Source: Xanthobacteraceae bacterium 501b
Lineage (GTDB): Bacteria > Pseudomonadota > Alphaproteobacteria > Rhizobiales > Xanthobacteraceae
Length of the DNA stretch: 64,000 nt
Assembly (NCBI GenBank): GCA_000378025.1
Contig: KB899087.1
Span: forward strand, 248,001-312,000
Direction: 5' to 3'
The position numbers and the translations under genes are program-made. A model generated the notes under the pieces. That model was not told the DNA's origin. It searched no databases and saw nothing but the letters and a program-made list of their open reading frames with translations. Shown one piece after another: positions 8,090 through 16,311 of the stretch. Position 1 is the first letter of the stretch, and each line of letters starts with the position of its first letter.

Positions 8090-9454
8090 TTGACCGATTC
8101 CGATTCCCCCGACCGCGAGGCCAACCGCCTCTCCGCCCGCGCTATGCGCTATGCCCGCGTCGGCACCAGTGTCGGCGGTGTCGCCGCCCGCATGGCCGGC
8201 ACAAGGCTGTTCGGCACTGGCGCGAAGCAGGGCGACGCCGCCGCGCTGGCCGCCGCGCTGGGCGGCCTCAAGGGGCCGATCATGAAGGTCGCCCAGCTGA
8301 TGGCGACCATCCCCGACGCGCTGCCGCCGGAATACGCCAAGGAACTCGCCACGCTGCAGAACCAGGCGCCGCCCATGGGCTGGGCCTTCGTCAAGCGGCG
8401 CATGATGGCGGAGCTCGGCCCGGACTGGATGGCGCGCTTCCTCTCGTTCGACAAGGAGCCGGCGGCGGCGGCCTCGCTCGGCCAGGTCCACCGCGCCCGC
8501 GCGCTCGATGGCACCAGCCTGGCGGTCAAGCTCCAGTACCCCGACATGCAGTCGGCGGTGGAGGCCGACCTCAAGCAGCTCGGCCTGCTGCTTGCCATCC
8601 ACCGGCGGATGGACCCGGCCATCGATACCACCGAGATCGCCGAGGAGATCGGCGCGCGGGTGCGCGAGGAACTGGACTATAAGCGCGAGGCCGCCCATGC
8701 CGGGCTCTATGCCGCGATGCTGGCGCAGGCGCCGATGGTGCGGGTGCCGCGCGTGCATCCCGACCTCTCCACCGGCCGCCTGCTGACGCTGGACTGGCTG
8801 GAGGGGCGCCGGCTGCTCGATTTCGTCGACCATTCGCTGGAAGAGCGCAACGCCATCGCCCGCGCCATGTTCGCGGCGTGGTGGCGGCCCTTCTCCCGCT
8901 TCGGCGTCATCCATGGCGACCCGCATCTGGGCAATTACACCGTGTTCGAGGAGGCGGGGCAGCCGGCCGGGATCAACCTGCTCGACTATGGCTGCATCCG
9001 CATCTTCCCGCCGAGCTTCGTCGGCGGCGTGGTCGATCTCTATCGCGGCCTGCAGCGGGGCGAGGACGCGCGCATCGTCCATGCCTATGAGACCTGGGGC
9101 TTTCGCGGCCTCACCCGCGAACTGATCGACGTGCTCAACATCTGGGCCCGCTTCATCTATGGCCCGCTGCTCGACGACCGCGTGCGCACCATCGCCGACG
9201 GCGTGGCGCCGGGCGAATATGGCCGGCGCGAGGCCTTCACCGTGCACCGCGCGCTGAAAGAACAGGGCCCGGTGCGGGTGCCGCGCGAATTCGTCTTCAT
9301 GGACCGCGCCGCCATCGGCCTTGGCGGGGTGTTCCTGCACCTCAAGGCGGAGCTGAACTTCCACACTCTGTTCGAGGAGGCGATCGCCGATTTCTCCACG
9401 TCGAGCGTGGCGGCGCGTCAAGGCGCCGCGCTGGTGGAGGCCGGACTGCGCTGA
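8090..9454 (+). CDS. ABC1/UbiB-type atypical kinase (AarF-like)
   Basis: A 454-residue protein of the ABC1/ADCK/UbiB family, whose characterised members support ubiquinone biosynthesis or lipid homeostasis through ATPase activity. Visible motifs are the family Lys-Gln element as 'MKVAQ' (K66-Q69), the Ala-rich nucleotide loop 'EPAAAASLGQVHRA', the catalytic loop 'HGDPHLGN' (H275, D277, N282) and 'LLDYG' (D299) in place of DFG. The start is a TTG at 8090: the only nearby upstream ATG (8078) is in another frame and stops after four codons, and the next in-frame ATG would remove 18 residues. Two small hairpins follow the stop. Confidence 0.85.
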   Translation: MTDSDSPDREANRLSARAMRYARVGTSVGGVAARMAGTRLFGTGAKQGDAAALAAALGGLKGPIMKVAQLMATIPDALPPEYAKELATLQNQAPPMGWAFVKRRMMAELGPDWMARFLSFDKEPAAAASLGQVHRARALDGTSLAVKLQYPDMQSAVEADLKQLGLLLAIHRRMDPAIDTTEIAEEIGARVREELDYKREAAHAGLYAAMLAQAPMVRVPRVHPDLSTGRLLTLDWLEGRRLLDFVDHSLEERNAIARAMFAAWWRPFSRFGVIHGDPHLGNYTVFEEAGQPAGINLLDYGCIRIFPPSFVGGVVDLYRGLQRGEDARIVHAYETWGFRGLTRELIDVLNIWARFIYGPLLDDRVRTIADGVAPGEYGRREAFTVHRALKEQGPVRVPREFVFMDRAAIGLGGVFLHLKAELNFHTLFEEAIADFSTSSVAARQGAALVEAGLR

Positions 9455-9468
9455 CCTGCCCCGGCGCG

Positions 9469-9505
9469 CGCCGTTGCCGGAAACGGCGTCTTCCGCTAAA
9501 GCGGA
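9469..9505 (+). other. Two adjacent small hairpins before the COX IV gene
   Basis: CGCCGTT/AACGGCG (9469-9475/9482-9488) and TCCGC-TAAA-GCGGA (9492-9505) lie between the ABC1 kinase stop and the ribosome site of the next gene. They could be a weak terminator or 5' leader structure; no T run follows. Confidence 0.35.
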
Positions 9506-9542
9506 GCATCGCGCGCTCATTATTCTTTGGGAGGGGGTCGAC

Positions 9543-9836
9543 ATGGCCGATCACGGAGTGACCGAATACGCCAAGGCGGACGGCAACGACTATGCCGAGC
9601 ACCGCGGCACATATCACTTCTTCACCAAGATGACCCTGGTCAGCACGTTGGCCCTCTGCAGCTTCATGGTGTCCTTCGCCATTGGCGGCGCCAACGGGCA
9701 CTGGGGCATCTTCACCATCGGCACGCTGGCCTCGATCGCGGCCTGCGCCGTCGGTCTCGCCTCGGAGGATGGCAAGCCCAAGCTGCTGTTCGGCCTGCTG
9801 GGCGTTCTGCTGCTTGCCCTGATCATCACGTCCTGA
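9543..9836 (+). CDS. aa3-type cytochrome c oxidase subunit IV family protein
   Basis: A 97-residue protein. Its N-terminus 'YAKADGNDYAEHRGTYHFFTKMT' matches the bacterial aa3 oxidase subunit IV family (a small single-helix accessory subunit in Paracoccus-like oxidases). Here the C-terminal half carries more hydrophobic helices than the minimal form, which is slightly unusual. The ATG at 9543 follows GGGAGGGGG at 6-14 bases. Only eight bases separate its stop from pntAA, so it is probably the first gene of the transhydrogenase operon. Its oxidase partner genes are not next to it; the oxidase locus at 55.8-61 kb is of another type. Confidence 0.75.
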   Translation: MADHGVTEYAKADGNDYAEHRGTYHFFTKMTLVSTLALCSFMVSFAIGGANGHWGIFTIGTLASIAACAVGLASEDGKPKLLFGLLGVLLLALIITS

Positions 9837-9844
9837 GAGCAGCC

Positions 9845-11023
9845 ATGCGTATCGCTATTGTCAAAGAGAGCTCTGCTTCGGAGCCACGGGTTGCCGCGTC
9901 TGCCGACACGGTAAAGCGCTATCTCGGCTTGGGGGCGACGGTTGTTGTTGCCTCGGGTGCGGGTGTGGCGTCGGGGATTGGCGATGCTGATTATGAGGGC
10001 GCGGGCGCCAGCGTTGTCGCGGACAATGCGGCGGCGGTTTCGGGGGCGGACCTTGTGCTCGCCGTGCGGCGGCCGGAGGCTTCGGCGCTCAAGGGCATCA
10101 ACCCCGGCGCGCTTGTGATCGCCATCGCCGACCCGCATGGCCATGAGGCGGCGCTCAATGAGATCGCCGGCACCGGCGCCAGCCTGTTCGCGATGGAACT
10201 GATGCCGCGCATCACCCGGGCGCAGGTGATGGACGTGCTGTCCTCGCAGGCCAACCTTGCCGGCTACCGCGCGGTGATCGACGCCTCGTCCGAGTTCGGC
10301 CGGGCCTTCCCGATGATGATGACGGCGGCCGGCACCGTGCCGGCGGCGCGCGTCTTCATCATGGGCGCGGGTGTGGCCGGCCTGCAGGCGATCGCCACGG
10401 CGCGGCGCCTCGGCGCGGTGGTCTCGGCCACCGATGTGCGCCCGGCGGCGAAGGAACAGGTCGAATCCCTCGGCGCCAAGTTCATCGCGGTGGAGGACGA
10501 GGAGTTCAAGCAGGCGGAAACCGCCGGCGGCTACGCCAAGGCGATGTCGGCGGAGTACCAGGCCAAGCAGGCGGCGCTGACCGCCGCCCACATCGCCAAG
10601 CAGGACATCGTCATCACCACGGCGCTGATCCCCGGCCGCCCGGCGCCCAAGCTGGTGGCGGCCGACACGGTGGCGGCGATGAAGCCGGGCTCGATCCTGA
10701 TCGACCTCGCGGTGGAACGCGGCGGCAATGTCGAAGGCGCGGTCGCCGGCGAAGTCGTCACCACGGCGAACGGTGTCAAGATCGTCGGCCATCTCAACGT
10801 GCCGGGACGCCTCGCGGCCACCGCCTCGCAGCTCTACGCCAAGAACCTCTACGCCTTTGTCGAGACGCTGGTGGACAAGAGCACGAAGGCGCTCGCGGTG
10901 AAGTGGGACGACGAGCTGGTGAAGGCGACGCTGCTGACCAAGGACGGGGCGGTGGTGCATCCGGGCTTCAAGCCGGCCGACGTTGCGCCGGCGGCGGCGG
11001 CCACGGACGCTTCGGCGGCTTAA
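9845..11023 (+). CDS. pntAA: NAD(P) transhydrogenase subunit alpha, part 1 (NAD-binding)
   Basis: A 392-residue soluble domain I of proton-translocating transhydrogenase, which binds NAD(H) and passes hydride to NADP+ in PntB, driven by the proton gradient. It begins 'MRIAIVKESSASEPRVAASADTVKRY'. It contains the Rossmann segment 'VFIMGAGVAGLQAIATARRLGAVVSATDVRPAAKEQVESLGAKF' and the 'ITTALIPGRPAPKLV' segment. The alpha subunit is split, as in other alphaproteobacteria (PntAA without membrane helices), so the length is normal. A 391-base gap with repeat palindromes separates it from pntAB. Confidence 0.95.
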   Translation: MRIAIVKESSASEPRVAASADTVKRYLGLGATVVVASGAGVASGIGDADYEGAGASVVADNAAAVSGADLVLAVRRPEASALKGINPGALVIAIADPHGHEAALNEIAGTGASLFAMELMPRITRAQVMDVLSSQANLAGYRAVIDASSEFGRAFPMMMTAAGTVPAARVFIMGAGVAGLQAIATARRLGAVVSATDVRPAAKEQVESLGAKFIAVEDEEFKQAETAGGYAKAMSAEYQAKQAALTAAHIAKQDIVITTALIPGRPAPKLVAADTVAAMKPGSILIDLAVERGGNVEGAVAGEVVTTANGVKIVGHLNVPGRLAATASQLYAKNLYAFVETLVDKSTKALAVKWDDELVKATLLTKDGAVVHPGFKPADVAPAAAATDASAA

Positions 11024-11073
11024 GGGCGGACGGCGTAGGGCGGACGGCGTAAGGCGCGGGCCGCCTCTCCCAC
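11024..11073. repeat. Short direct repeat after pntAA
   Basis: GGGCGGACGGCGTA occurs twice in tandem just after the pntAA stop (about 11025-11052). The remaining bases to 11073 lead into the palindromic repeats and hold no gene. Confidence 0.5.
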
Positions 11074-11302
11074 GTCATCCCCGGGCTTGACCCGGGGATC
11101 CACGGGCCACCGGAACCATGGACCCGCGCTGCGGCGTGCGGGACATGGATCCCCGGGTCAAGCCCGGGGATGACGGTCTGGGAGGGGGATGACGGCCGGA
11201 GGGAAGGGCTCGCCGGCGCGGCACTCGTCCGGCGCTCTTCCGGCACCCGCCCGTCTTGCTTGCGATCCCGGCTCGGCGCTTCGCGCCGTCCGGGATGACG
11301 TG
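11074..11302. repeat. REP-like palindromic repeat cluster between pntAA and pntAB
   Basis: Two 29-base copies in perfect inverted orientation (11074-11102 and 11146-11174) begin GTCATCCCCGGGCTTGACC. Each copy contains its own CCCCGGG...CCCGGGG palindrome. A third, different unit (11268-11302) has the form GATCCCGG...CCGGGATGACG around a GGCGCTTCGCGCC hairpin. Such GTCATCCC-ended palindromes are abundant intergenic repeats in alphaproteobacteria. They can create false reading frames, as happens here on the minus strand. Confidence 0.85.
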
Positions 11303-11414
11303 GCAGGGGCGCCTTCCGGGGACGCCTGCCGGGACGCCTGAAACGAGATCAAGTCTTAAGGGCGGCCCAGCCGGGGAGATCGGCGGCCGGCTCACAGAAC
11401 GGGGAATAGAGGAA

Positions 11415-11930
11415 ATGGCCAATCCGGCAGGGGGCGTGATACTCGCCCAGAACGCGCCAGGCGTCTCGGACGCTGTGGCGCAGGGAGCGATGGCGCAGAA
11501 CGCGGCCGAAGGGGCGCGGATGGCGGCTGAGGTCGCCCGGCAGGCGGCGGAAGCGGCCGCCGCCTATGCCCAGGCGGCGCAGCAGAGCTATGCCGACATT
11601 GCCGGCGCGACGGTGCACACGCTTTCAGGCGGGGCGATCGACCCGTTCGTGTTCCAGCTCGCCATCTTCGTGCTGGCGGTGTGCGTCGGCTATTACGTCG
11701 TGTGGTCGGTGACCCCGGCGCTGCACACGCCCTTGATGAGCGTGACCAACGCCATCTCCTCGGTGATCGTGGTCGGCGCGCTGCTGGCGGTGGGCGTCGA
11801 CACGGTGGCCGAGGGCACCGGCTGGGCGCGCGGCTTCGGCTTTGTCGGCCTGATCCTGGCGGCGGTGAACATCTTTGGCGGGTTCCTGGTGACCAGCCGC
11901 ATGCTCGCCATGTACTCGAAGAAGAAGTGA
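11415..11930 (+). CDS. pntAB: NAD(P) transhydrogenase subunit alpha, part 2 (membrane)
   Basis: A 171-residue membrane domain of the split alpha subunit. Residues 1-65 form an Ala/Gln-rich, probably helical N-terminal extension ('[29 protein letters not shown]'), longer than in most PntAB proteins. Then come the usual helices '[48 protein letters not shown]' and a C-terminal '[16 protein letters not shown]'. The ATG at 11415 follows GAGGAA. Ten bases separate it from pntB. Confidence 0.93.
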   Translation: MANPAGGVILAQNAPGVSDAVAQGAMAQNAAEGARMAAEVARQAAEAAAAYAQAAQQSYADIAGATVHTLSGGAIDPFVFQLAIFVLAVCVGYYVVWSVTPALHTPLMSVTNAISSVIVVGALLAVGVDTVAEGTGWARGFGFVGLILAAVNIFGGFLVTSRMLAMYSKKK

Positions 11931-11940
11931 GCGCACGGAC

Positions 11941-13344
11941 ATGAACGCCAATCTGGTCGCGCTGCTCTATCTCGTCTCCGGTGTCCTGTTCATCCTGGCG
12001 CTGCGCGGGCTCTCCAGCCCGGTCACGTCCCGCCAGGGCAATATTTTCGGCATGGTCGGCATGACCATCGCCATCGTCACCACGCTGGCCGCCTCGCCCC
12101 CGGCGGGGCTGGGCGGCTGGGCGCTGGTGCTCGGCGGCCTCGCCATTGGCGGCGGCGCCGGCGCCATCATCGCCAAGAAGATCGCGATGACGCAGATGCC
12201 GCAGCTGGTGGCGGCCTTCCATTCGCTGGTCGGCCTCTCCGCCGTGATGGTGGCGGCGGCGGCGCTCTACGCCCCGGCGGCGTTCCACATCGGCGAGCCC
12301 GGCCTCATCCACGCCCAGGCGCTGATCGAGATGAGCCTTGGCGTCGCCATCGGCGCCATCACCTTCACCGGCTCGGTGATCGCGTTTGCCAAGCTCAATG
12401 GCAACATGTCGGGCAAGCCGATCATGCTGCCGTTCCGGCATGTGATCAATGCGGGCCTGGCCGTGCTGATCCTGGTGCTGATCGGCGTGCTGGTGGCGAC
12501 CGAGAGCCACACCGTGTTCTGGCTGATCGTCATCGCCGCGCTGGTGCTCGGCGGGCTGATCATCATCCCGATCGGCGGCGCCGACATGCCGGTCGTGGTG
12601 TCGATGCTCAACTCCTATTCCGGCTGGGCGGCGGCGGGCATCGGCTTCACCCTGCAGAACACGGCGCTGATCATCACAGGCGCGCTGGTGGGCTCCTCAG
12701 GCGCGATCCTGAGCTACATCATGTGCAAGGCGATGAACCGCTCCTTCATCTCGGTGATCCTGGGCGGGTTCGGCGGCGACACTTCGGGCGGCCCGGCCGG
12801 CGCGGTGGAAACGCGGCCGGTGAAGCAGGGCTCGGCCGAGGACGCGGCCTTCATCATGAAGAACGCCTCCAAGGTCATCATCGTGCCGGGCTATGGCATG
12901 GCGGTGGCGCAGGCCCAGCACGCGCTGCGCGAGATGGGCGACCGGCTGAAGGAGGAAGGCGTCGAGGTGAAATACGCCATCCACCCCGTCGCCGGCCGCA
13001 TGCCCGGGCACATGAACGTGCTGCTGGCGGAAGCCAACGTGCCCTATGACGAGGTGTTCGAGCTGGAGGACATCAACTCCGAGTTCGCTCAAGCCGACGT
13101 CGCCTTCGTCATCGGCGCCAATGACGTGACCAACCCGGCGGCCAAGACCGACCCGACCTCGGCGATCTACGGCATGCCGATCCTCGACGTGGAAAAGGCC
13201 AAGACCGTGCTGTTCATCAAGCGCGGCATGGCGGCCGGCTATGCCGGGGTGGAGAACGAGCTGTTCTTCCGCGACAACACGATGATGCTGTTCGCCGACG
13301 CCAAGAAGATGGTCGAGGACATTGTGAAGAACCTCAACCACTGA
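11941..13344 (+). CDS. pntB: NAD(P) transhydrogenase subunit beta
   Basis: A 467-residue subunit. The N-terminal half has about nine membrane helices forming the proton channel. The C-terminal domain III binds NADP(H): 'VIIVPGYGMAVAQAQHALREM', 'AIHPVAGRMPGHMNVLLAEANVPYD' and 'VIGANDVTNPAA' are its signature segments. It completes the pntAA-pntAB-pntB set supplying NADPH. A perfect 15-base tandem duplication covers its stop codon. Confidence 0.96.
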   Translation: MNANLVALLYLVSGVLFILALRGLSSPVTSRQGNIFGMVGMTIAIVTTLAASPPAGLGGWALVLGGLAIGGGAGAIIAKKIAMTQMPQLVAAFHSLVGLSAVMVAAAALYAPAAFHIGEPGLIHAQALIEMSLGVAIGAITFTGSVIAFAKLNGNMSGKPIMLPFRHVINAGLAVLILVLIGVLVATESHTVFWLIVIAALVLGGLIIIPIGGADMPVVVSMLNSYSGWAAAGIGFTLQNTALIITGALVGSSGAILSYIMCKAMNRSFISVILGGFGGDTSGGPAGAVETRPVKQGSAEDAAFIMKNASKVIIVPGYGMAVAQAQHALREMGDRLKEEGVEVKYAIHPVAGRMPGHMNVLLAEANVPYDEVFELEDINSEFAQADVAFVIGANDVTNPAAKTDPTSAIYGMPILDVEKAKTVLFIKRGMAAGYAGVENELFFRDNTMMLFADAKKMVEDIVKNLNH

Positions 13345-13365
13345 CGCCTTAACCACTGACGCCTT
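13336..13365 (+). repeat. 15-bp tandem duplication across the pntB stop codon
   Basis: AACCACTGACGCCTT occurs twice without a gap (13336-13350 and 13351-13365). The first copy contains the last pntB codons and the TGA. The second places another TGA in the same frame. Confidence 0.85.
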
Positions 13366-13510
13366 CGCCGCGAAAGTTGCCCGGCTTTCGCGATCGGCAA
13401 GGACGTGGGGAAGAAGGGGCGGGGGAGGGACCGGGGAGGCTGGACGCTTTGGCCGCATCGGCCTGATCGTCCACCTCACTGCACTGATTGGTCACGCGAA
13501 AAACCATCGG

Positions 13511-13538
13511 AAAGGCCCGCCCAAAGGCGGGCTTTTTT
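13511..13538 (+). terminator. Rho-independent terminator of the pnt operon
   Basis: Stem GCCCGCC / GGCGGGC (13515-13521/13526-13532) with a CAAA loop and six T residues. It lies 170 bases after pntB. The rest of the 13345-13676 gap holds no recognisable gene. Confidence 0.85.
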
Positions 13539-13676
13539 CGTTTCGGTGGCGAGGCGGGCAGCGCCGATGCTGCGCTGCCGCAACGGATTTCATTGACGGC
13601 GTGTGTATTGCATACCAGACTTAGACAAAAGAATAAGAAGCGTGACAGTCTCGGCTCCATCACCAGAGGATACGCC

Positions 13677-14132
13677 ATGCTTGTCGCCGATCTCATGAAG
13701 CTGAAAAGCGCCCGCGTGCCGACGGTGCGGATGGGCGAAACCGTTGAAATGGCAGCGACATTACTCAACCGCGAGCGTATCGGCGCCGTGGTGGTGAAGG
13801 ATGCCTGCGGTTCCGAGGGCGTCACCGTGGTGGGCATCTTCTCCGAGCGCGACGTGGTCCGCGCGGTCGCCGAGCGCGGCGCGGCCGCCCTGCGCCTGAC
13901 GGTCGGCGACCTGATGTCGCGCAACATGATTTCCTGCCGGATGGAGGACAGCGTCGACCATGTCCGCGCGCTGATGGAGGAGCACCATGTGCGCCATCTG
14001 CCCGTCATGGAGGAGCACCAACTGGTCGGCGTGCTGAGCATCCGCGACGTCCTCTCCCACGATGTGCGGGCGGCGGCGGCGGCGCCGGGCGAGGCGCGGG
14101 CGGGCACGATGGCGCCGGCGCTCCCGGTATAA
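13677..14132 (+). CDS. Two-CBS-domain protein
   Basis: A 151-residue protein made of a pair of CBS motifs (about 9-65 and 75-130), the Bateman module that binds adenosyl ligands. Typical residues are 'GAVVVKD....VVGIFSERDVVRAVAERG' and 'LMSRNMISCRMEDSVDHVRALMEEHHVRHLPVMEEHQLVGVLSIRDVL'. There is no attached catalytic domain, so it is probably a regulatory or sensor protein. The ATG at 13677 follows AGAGGA; the longer frame upstream runs through the pnt terminator and is not credible. It shares a bidirectional terminator with rpoH. Confidence 0.85.
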   Translation: MLVADLMKLKSARVPTVRMGETVEMAATLLNRERIGAVVVKDACGSEGVTVVGIFSERDVVRAVAERGAAALRLTVGDLMSRNMISCRMEDSVDHVRALMEEHHVRHLPVMEEHQLVGVLSIRDVLSHDVRAAAAAPGEARAGTMAPALPV

Positions 14133-14150
14133 CTCCTTGAGATAAAATAA

Positions 14151-14179
14151 AAACCGCCCGGTTGGCCGCCGGGCGGTTT
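14151..14179. terminator. Bidirectional terminator between CBS gene and rpoH
   Basis: Perfect 10-bp stem AAACCGCCCG (14151-14160) / CGGGCGGTTT (14170-14179) with a 9-base loop. A-rich sequence on the left and a T run on the right let it serve both converging genes. Confidence 0.85.
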
Positions 14180-14204
14180 CACGATGATTAAGGCGCGGGC
14201 ACCG

Positions 14205-15116
14205 TCACATGGCCGGCGAATGGTCCTGCCGCATCGGCGCCGTCTCCATCTGGTGCACGCGGTCGATCACCGCCTTCTGCACCTTCTCGAACGCCCGGAC
14301 CTCGATCTGGCGCACCCGCTCGCGCGACACGCCGAACTCGGAGGCGAGGTCCTCCAGCGTCATCGGGTCATCGGACAGGCGGCGGGCCTCGAAGATGCGG
14401 CGCTCGCGCTCATTGAGCACCGATAGCGCCCCGGAAAGCGCGCTGCGCCGGTTGTCCATCTCCTCATGCTCGACCAGCACCGATTCCTGGCTGTCGCTGT
14501 CATCGGCCAGCCAATCCTGCCACTCCCCCCCCCCCTCGACATCGCCGCGCAGCGGGGAGTTCAGCGAGGCGTCGCCGCCCAGCCGACGGTTCATCTCGAT
14601 CACTTCCTGCGCGGTGACGCCGAGCTTGGTCGCGATCTGTTGCACCTGGTCGGGGCGCAGATCGCCTTCCTCCAGCGCTGATATCTGGCTCTTGGCCTTG
14701 CGTAGATTGAAGAAAAGCTTCTTCTGCGCCGCCGTCGTGCCCATCTTTACGAGGCTCCACGAGCGCAGGATGTACTCCTGGATCGAAGCCTTGATCCACC
14801 ACATGGCATAGGTGGCGAGGCGGAATCCCTTGTCGGGCTCGAAGCGCTTCACCGCCTGCATGAGGCCGACATTGCCCTCCGAGATGACCTCGGAGATCGG
14901 CAGACCATAACCGCGATAGCCCATGGCGATCTTGGCCACGAGACGCAGATGGCTGGTGACGAGACGATGCGCGGCGTCGGGATCCTCGTGCTCGCGCCAA
15001 CGTTTGGCGAGCATATATTCTTCCTGCGGCTCCAGCATGGGAAACCGGCGGATCTCCGCGAGGTAGCGGCTCAGGCCACCTTCTGCGGACGGTAGGCTCA
15101 TAGCGGAACGGGCCAT
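14205..15116 (-). CDS. rpoH: RNA polymerase heat-shock sigma factor
   Basis: A 303-residue sigma-32. Region 2 is seen in 'SEGNVGLMQAVKRFEPDKGFRLATYAMWWIKASIQEYILRSWSLVK', followed by the RpoH box 'QKKLFFNLRKAK' that separates RpoH from other group 3/4 sigmas. Region 4.2 is 'TLEDLASEFGVSRERVRQIEVRAFEKVQ'. The ATG ending at 15116 follows AAGGAGGGTGCAGTC, a strong ribosome site. An 11-base G run on the coding strand (14525-14535 on the plus strand) encodes E-G-G-G-E at about residues 194-198. The frame is intact through it. Transcription is from the 15117-15267 gap, downstream of the RluA gene. Confidence 0.95.
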   Translation of the reverse strand: MARSAMSLPSAEGGLSRYLAEIRRFPMLEPQEEYMLAKRWREHEDPDAAHRLVTSHLRLVAKIAMGYRGYGLPISEVISEGNVGLMQAVKRFEPDKGFRLATYAMWWIKASIQEYILRSWSLVKMGTTAAQKKLFFNLRKAKSQISALEEGDLRPDQVQQIATKLGVTAQEVIEMNRRLGGDASLNSPLRGDVEGGGEWQDWLADDSDSQESVLVEHEEMDNRRSALSGALSVLNERERRIFEARRLSDDPMTLEDLASEFGVSRERVRQIEVRAFEKVQKAVIDRVHQMETAPMRQDHSPAM

Positions 15117-15267
15117 GACTGCACCCTCCTTGTCTCACGGTCCCCATCAGCGGGCGACCGGCATGCGGCCGCTTTTAAGCCGGCCTCAACATATAATAGC
15201 AGGAAGAAGCCGTTTTTGCGAAAGCGCAAGGCGCGTTACGGTCACGAAGCGTTGAGCCGGCGGCCCG
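15117..15267 (-). promoter_or_regulatory. rpoH upstream region (candidate promoter)
   Basis: The gap between the RluA gene and rpoH has, read leftwards, TTCGCA then 18 bases then TATTAT (about 15194-15223), an acceptable weak sigma-70-like pair. No clear sigma-32 consensus was seen. The TTGCG-CTTT-CGCAA mini-hairpin just upstream could end the RluA transcript. Confidence 0.3.
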
Positions 15268-16311
15268 TCAGCCGCCCGCCTCGAGGGTTTCCTGAAGGCG
15301 GGCGAGGTCGGCGGGCAAGGCGCTTTCAAACGCCATGAACTCGCCTGTCGCGGGATGCTCGAAGCCGAGCCGGGCGGCATGAAGCGCCTGCCGGCCGAGT
15401 CCATCCAGCGCCCCGCGCGTGCTGTCGGGAAGTCGGCTGGCGCGGGTGCGCTGGCCGACCCCGTAGACCGTGTCGCCGAGAAGCGGGTGGCCGATATGGG
15501 CCATGTGGACACGGATCTGGTGGGTGCGGCCGGTCTCCAGCTGGCACTCGACCAGGGACGCGATCGGGCGGCCCAGCGTGTCGGCATAGGTGGCGAGGCG
15601 CTGCCAATGGGTGATGGCGAAGCGTCCGCCGGTCCGCACCGCGATGCGCTCGCGGGCTACCGGGTGGCGGGCAAGCGGCGCGTCCACCGTGCCGCTGGGC
15701 AAGTCAGGCGCGCCCCAGATGAAGGCGAGATAGGCCCGCTCCAGCGGGCCGGTGCGGCCATGATCGGCGAACTGGGCGGCGAGCCTCTTATGGGCGCGGT
15801 CGTTCTTGGCCACGACGATGAGGCCGGACGTGTCCTTGTCCAGCCGGTGGACGATGCCGGGGCGTCGTACCCCGCCAATGCCGGAAAGGCTGGTGCCGCA
15901 ATGGAACAGCAGCGCATTGACCAGCGTGCCGTCCGGGCTGCCCGGGGCCGGGTGCACCACCATGCCGGCAGGCTTGTCGACGACGATCAGATGGTCGTCC
16001 TCATAGACGATGTTCAGCGCAATATCCTGCGCCGCCGGCGTGGCGTTCTCGGGCTCGGGCACCTCGACGCTGTAGCTTTCGCCGGCCACTGCCTTGGCCG
16101 AGCCGCCGGCAATCGGCTGGCCCGCGCGCTGGACCCGCCCCTCGGCGATCAACGCCTGCAGGCGGGTGCGGCTGAACTCCGGCAGGTGCCGCGCCAGAAC
16201 GCGATCGAGCCGAAGCCCTTCATCCTCCGGCCCGACGGTGATATCGACGCGCGTCGCGACCACCTCCGGCGCGACGTCGTCCATCTCCTCGTTGAGTTCC
16301 GGTGCCGGCAT
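15268..16311 (-). CDS. RluA family 23S rRNA pseudouridine synthase
   Basis: A 347-residue enzyme that isomerises uridine to pseudouridine in large-subunit rRNA (RluD/RluC type). An N-terminal S4 RNA-binding domain (about 20-85, 'LRLDRVLARHLPEFSRTRLQALIAEGRVQ') precedes the catalytic domain with 'GIVHRLDKDTSGLIVVAK'; D158 is the catalytic Asp. Another family segment is 'ETGRTHQIRVHMAHIGHPLLGDTVYG'. The ATG ending at 16311 follows AGGAGA on the coding strand. Its start codon overlaps that of the divergent DUF6476 gene. Longer upstream readings are antisense to that gene. Confidence 0.9.
   Translation of the reverse strand: MPAPELNEEMDDVAPEVVATRVDITVGPEDEGLRLDRVLARHLPEFSRTRLQALIAEGRVQRAGQPIAGGSAKAVAGESYSVEVPEPENATPAAQDIALNIVYEDDHLIVVDKPAGMVVHPAPGSPDGTLVNALLFHCGTSLSGIGGVRRPGIVHRLDKDTSGLIVVAKNDRAHKRLAAQFADHGRTGPLERAYLAFIWGAPDLPSGTVDAPLARHPVARERIAVRTGGRFAITHWQRLATYADTLGRPIASLVECQLETGRTHQIRVHMAHIGHPLLGDTVYGVGQRTRASRLPDSTRGALDGLGRQALHAARLGFEHPATGEFMAFESALPADLARLQETLEAGG

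Noticed and set aside
7307-9544. 745-residue minus-strand ORF
   Set aside because: Antisense to four real genes; long only because high GC removes stop codons.
10968-11246. Minus-strand ORF containing 'VIPGLDPGIH' and 'GPWIPGSSPGMT'
   Set aside because: These peptides are the translation of the palindromic repeats at 11074-11174, a well-known source of false ORFs in alphaproteobacteria.
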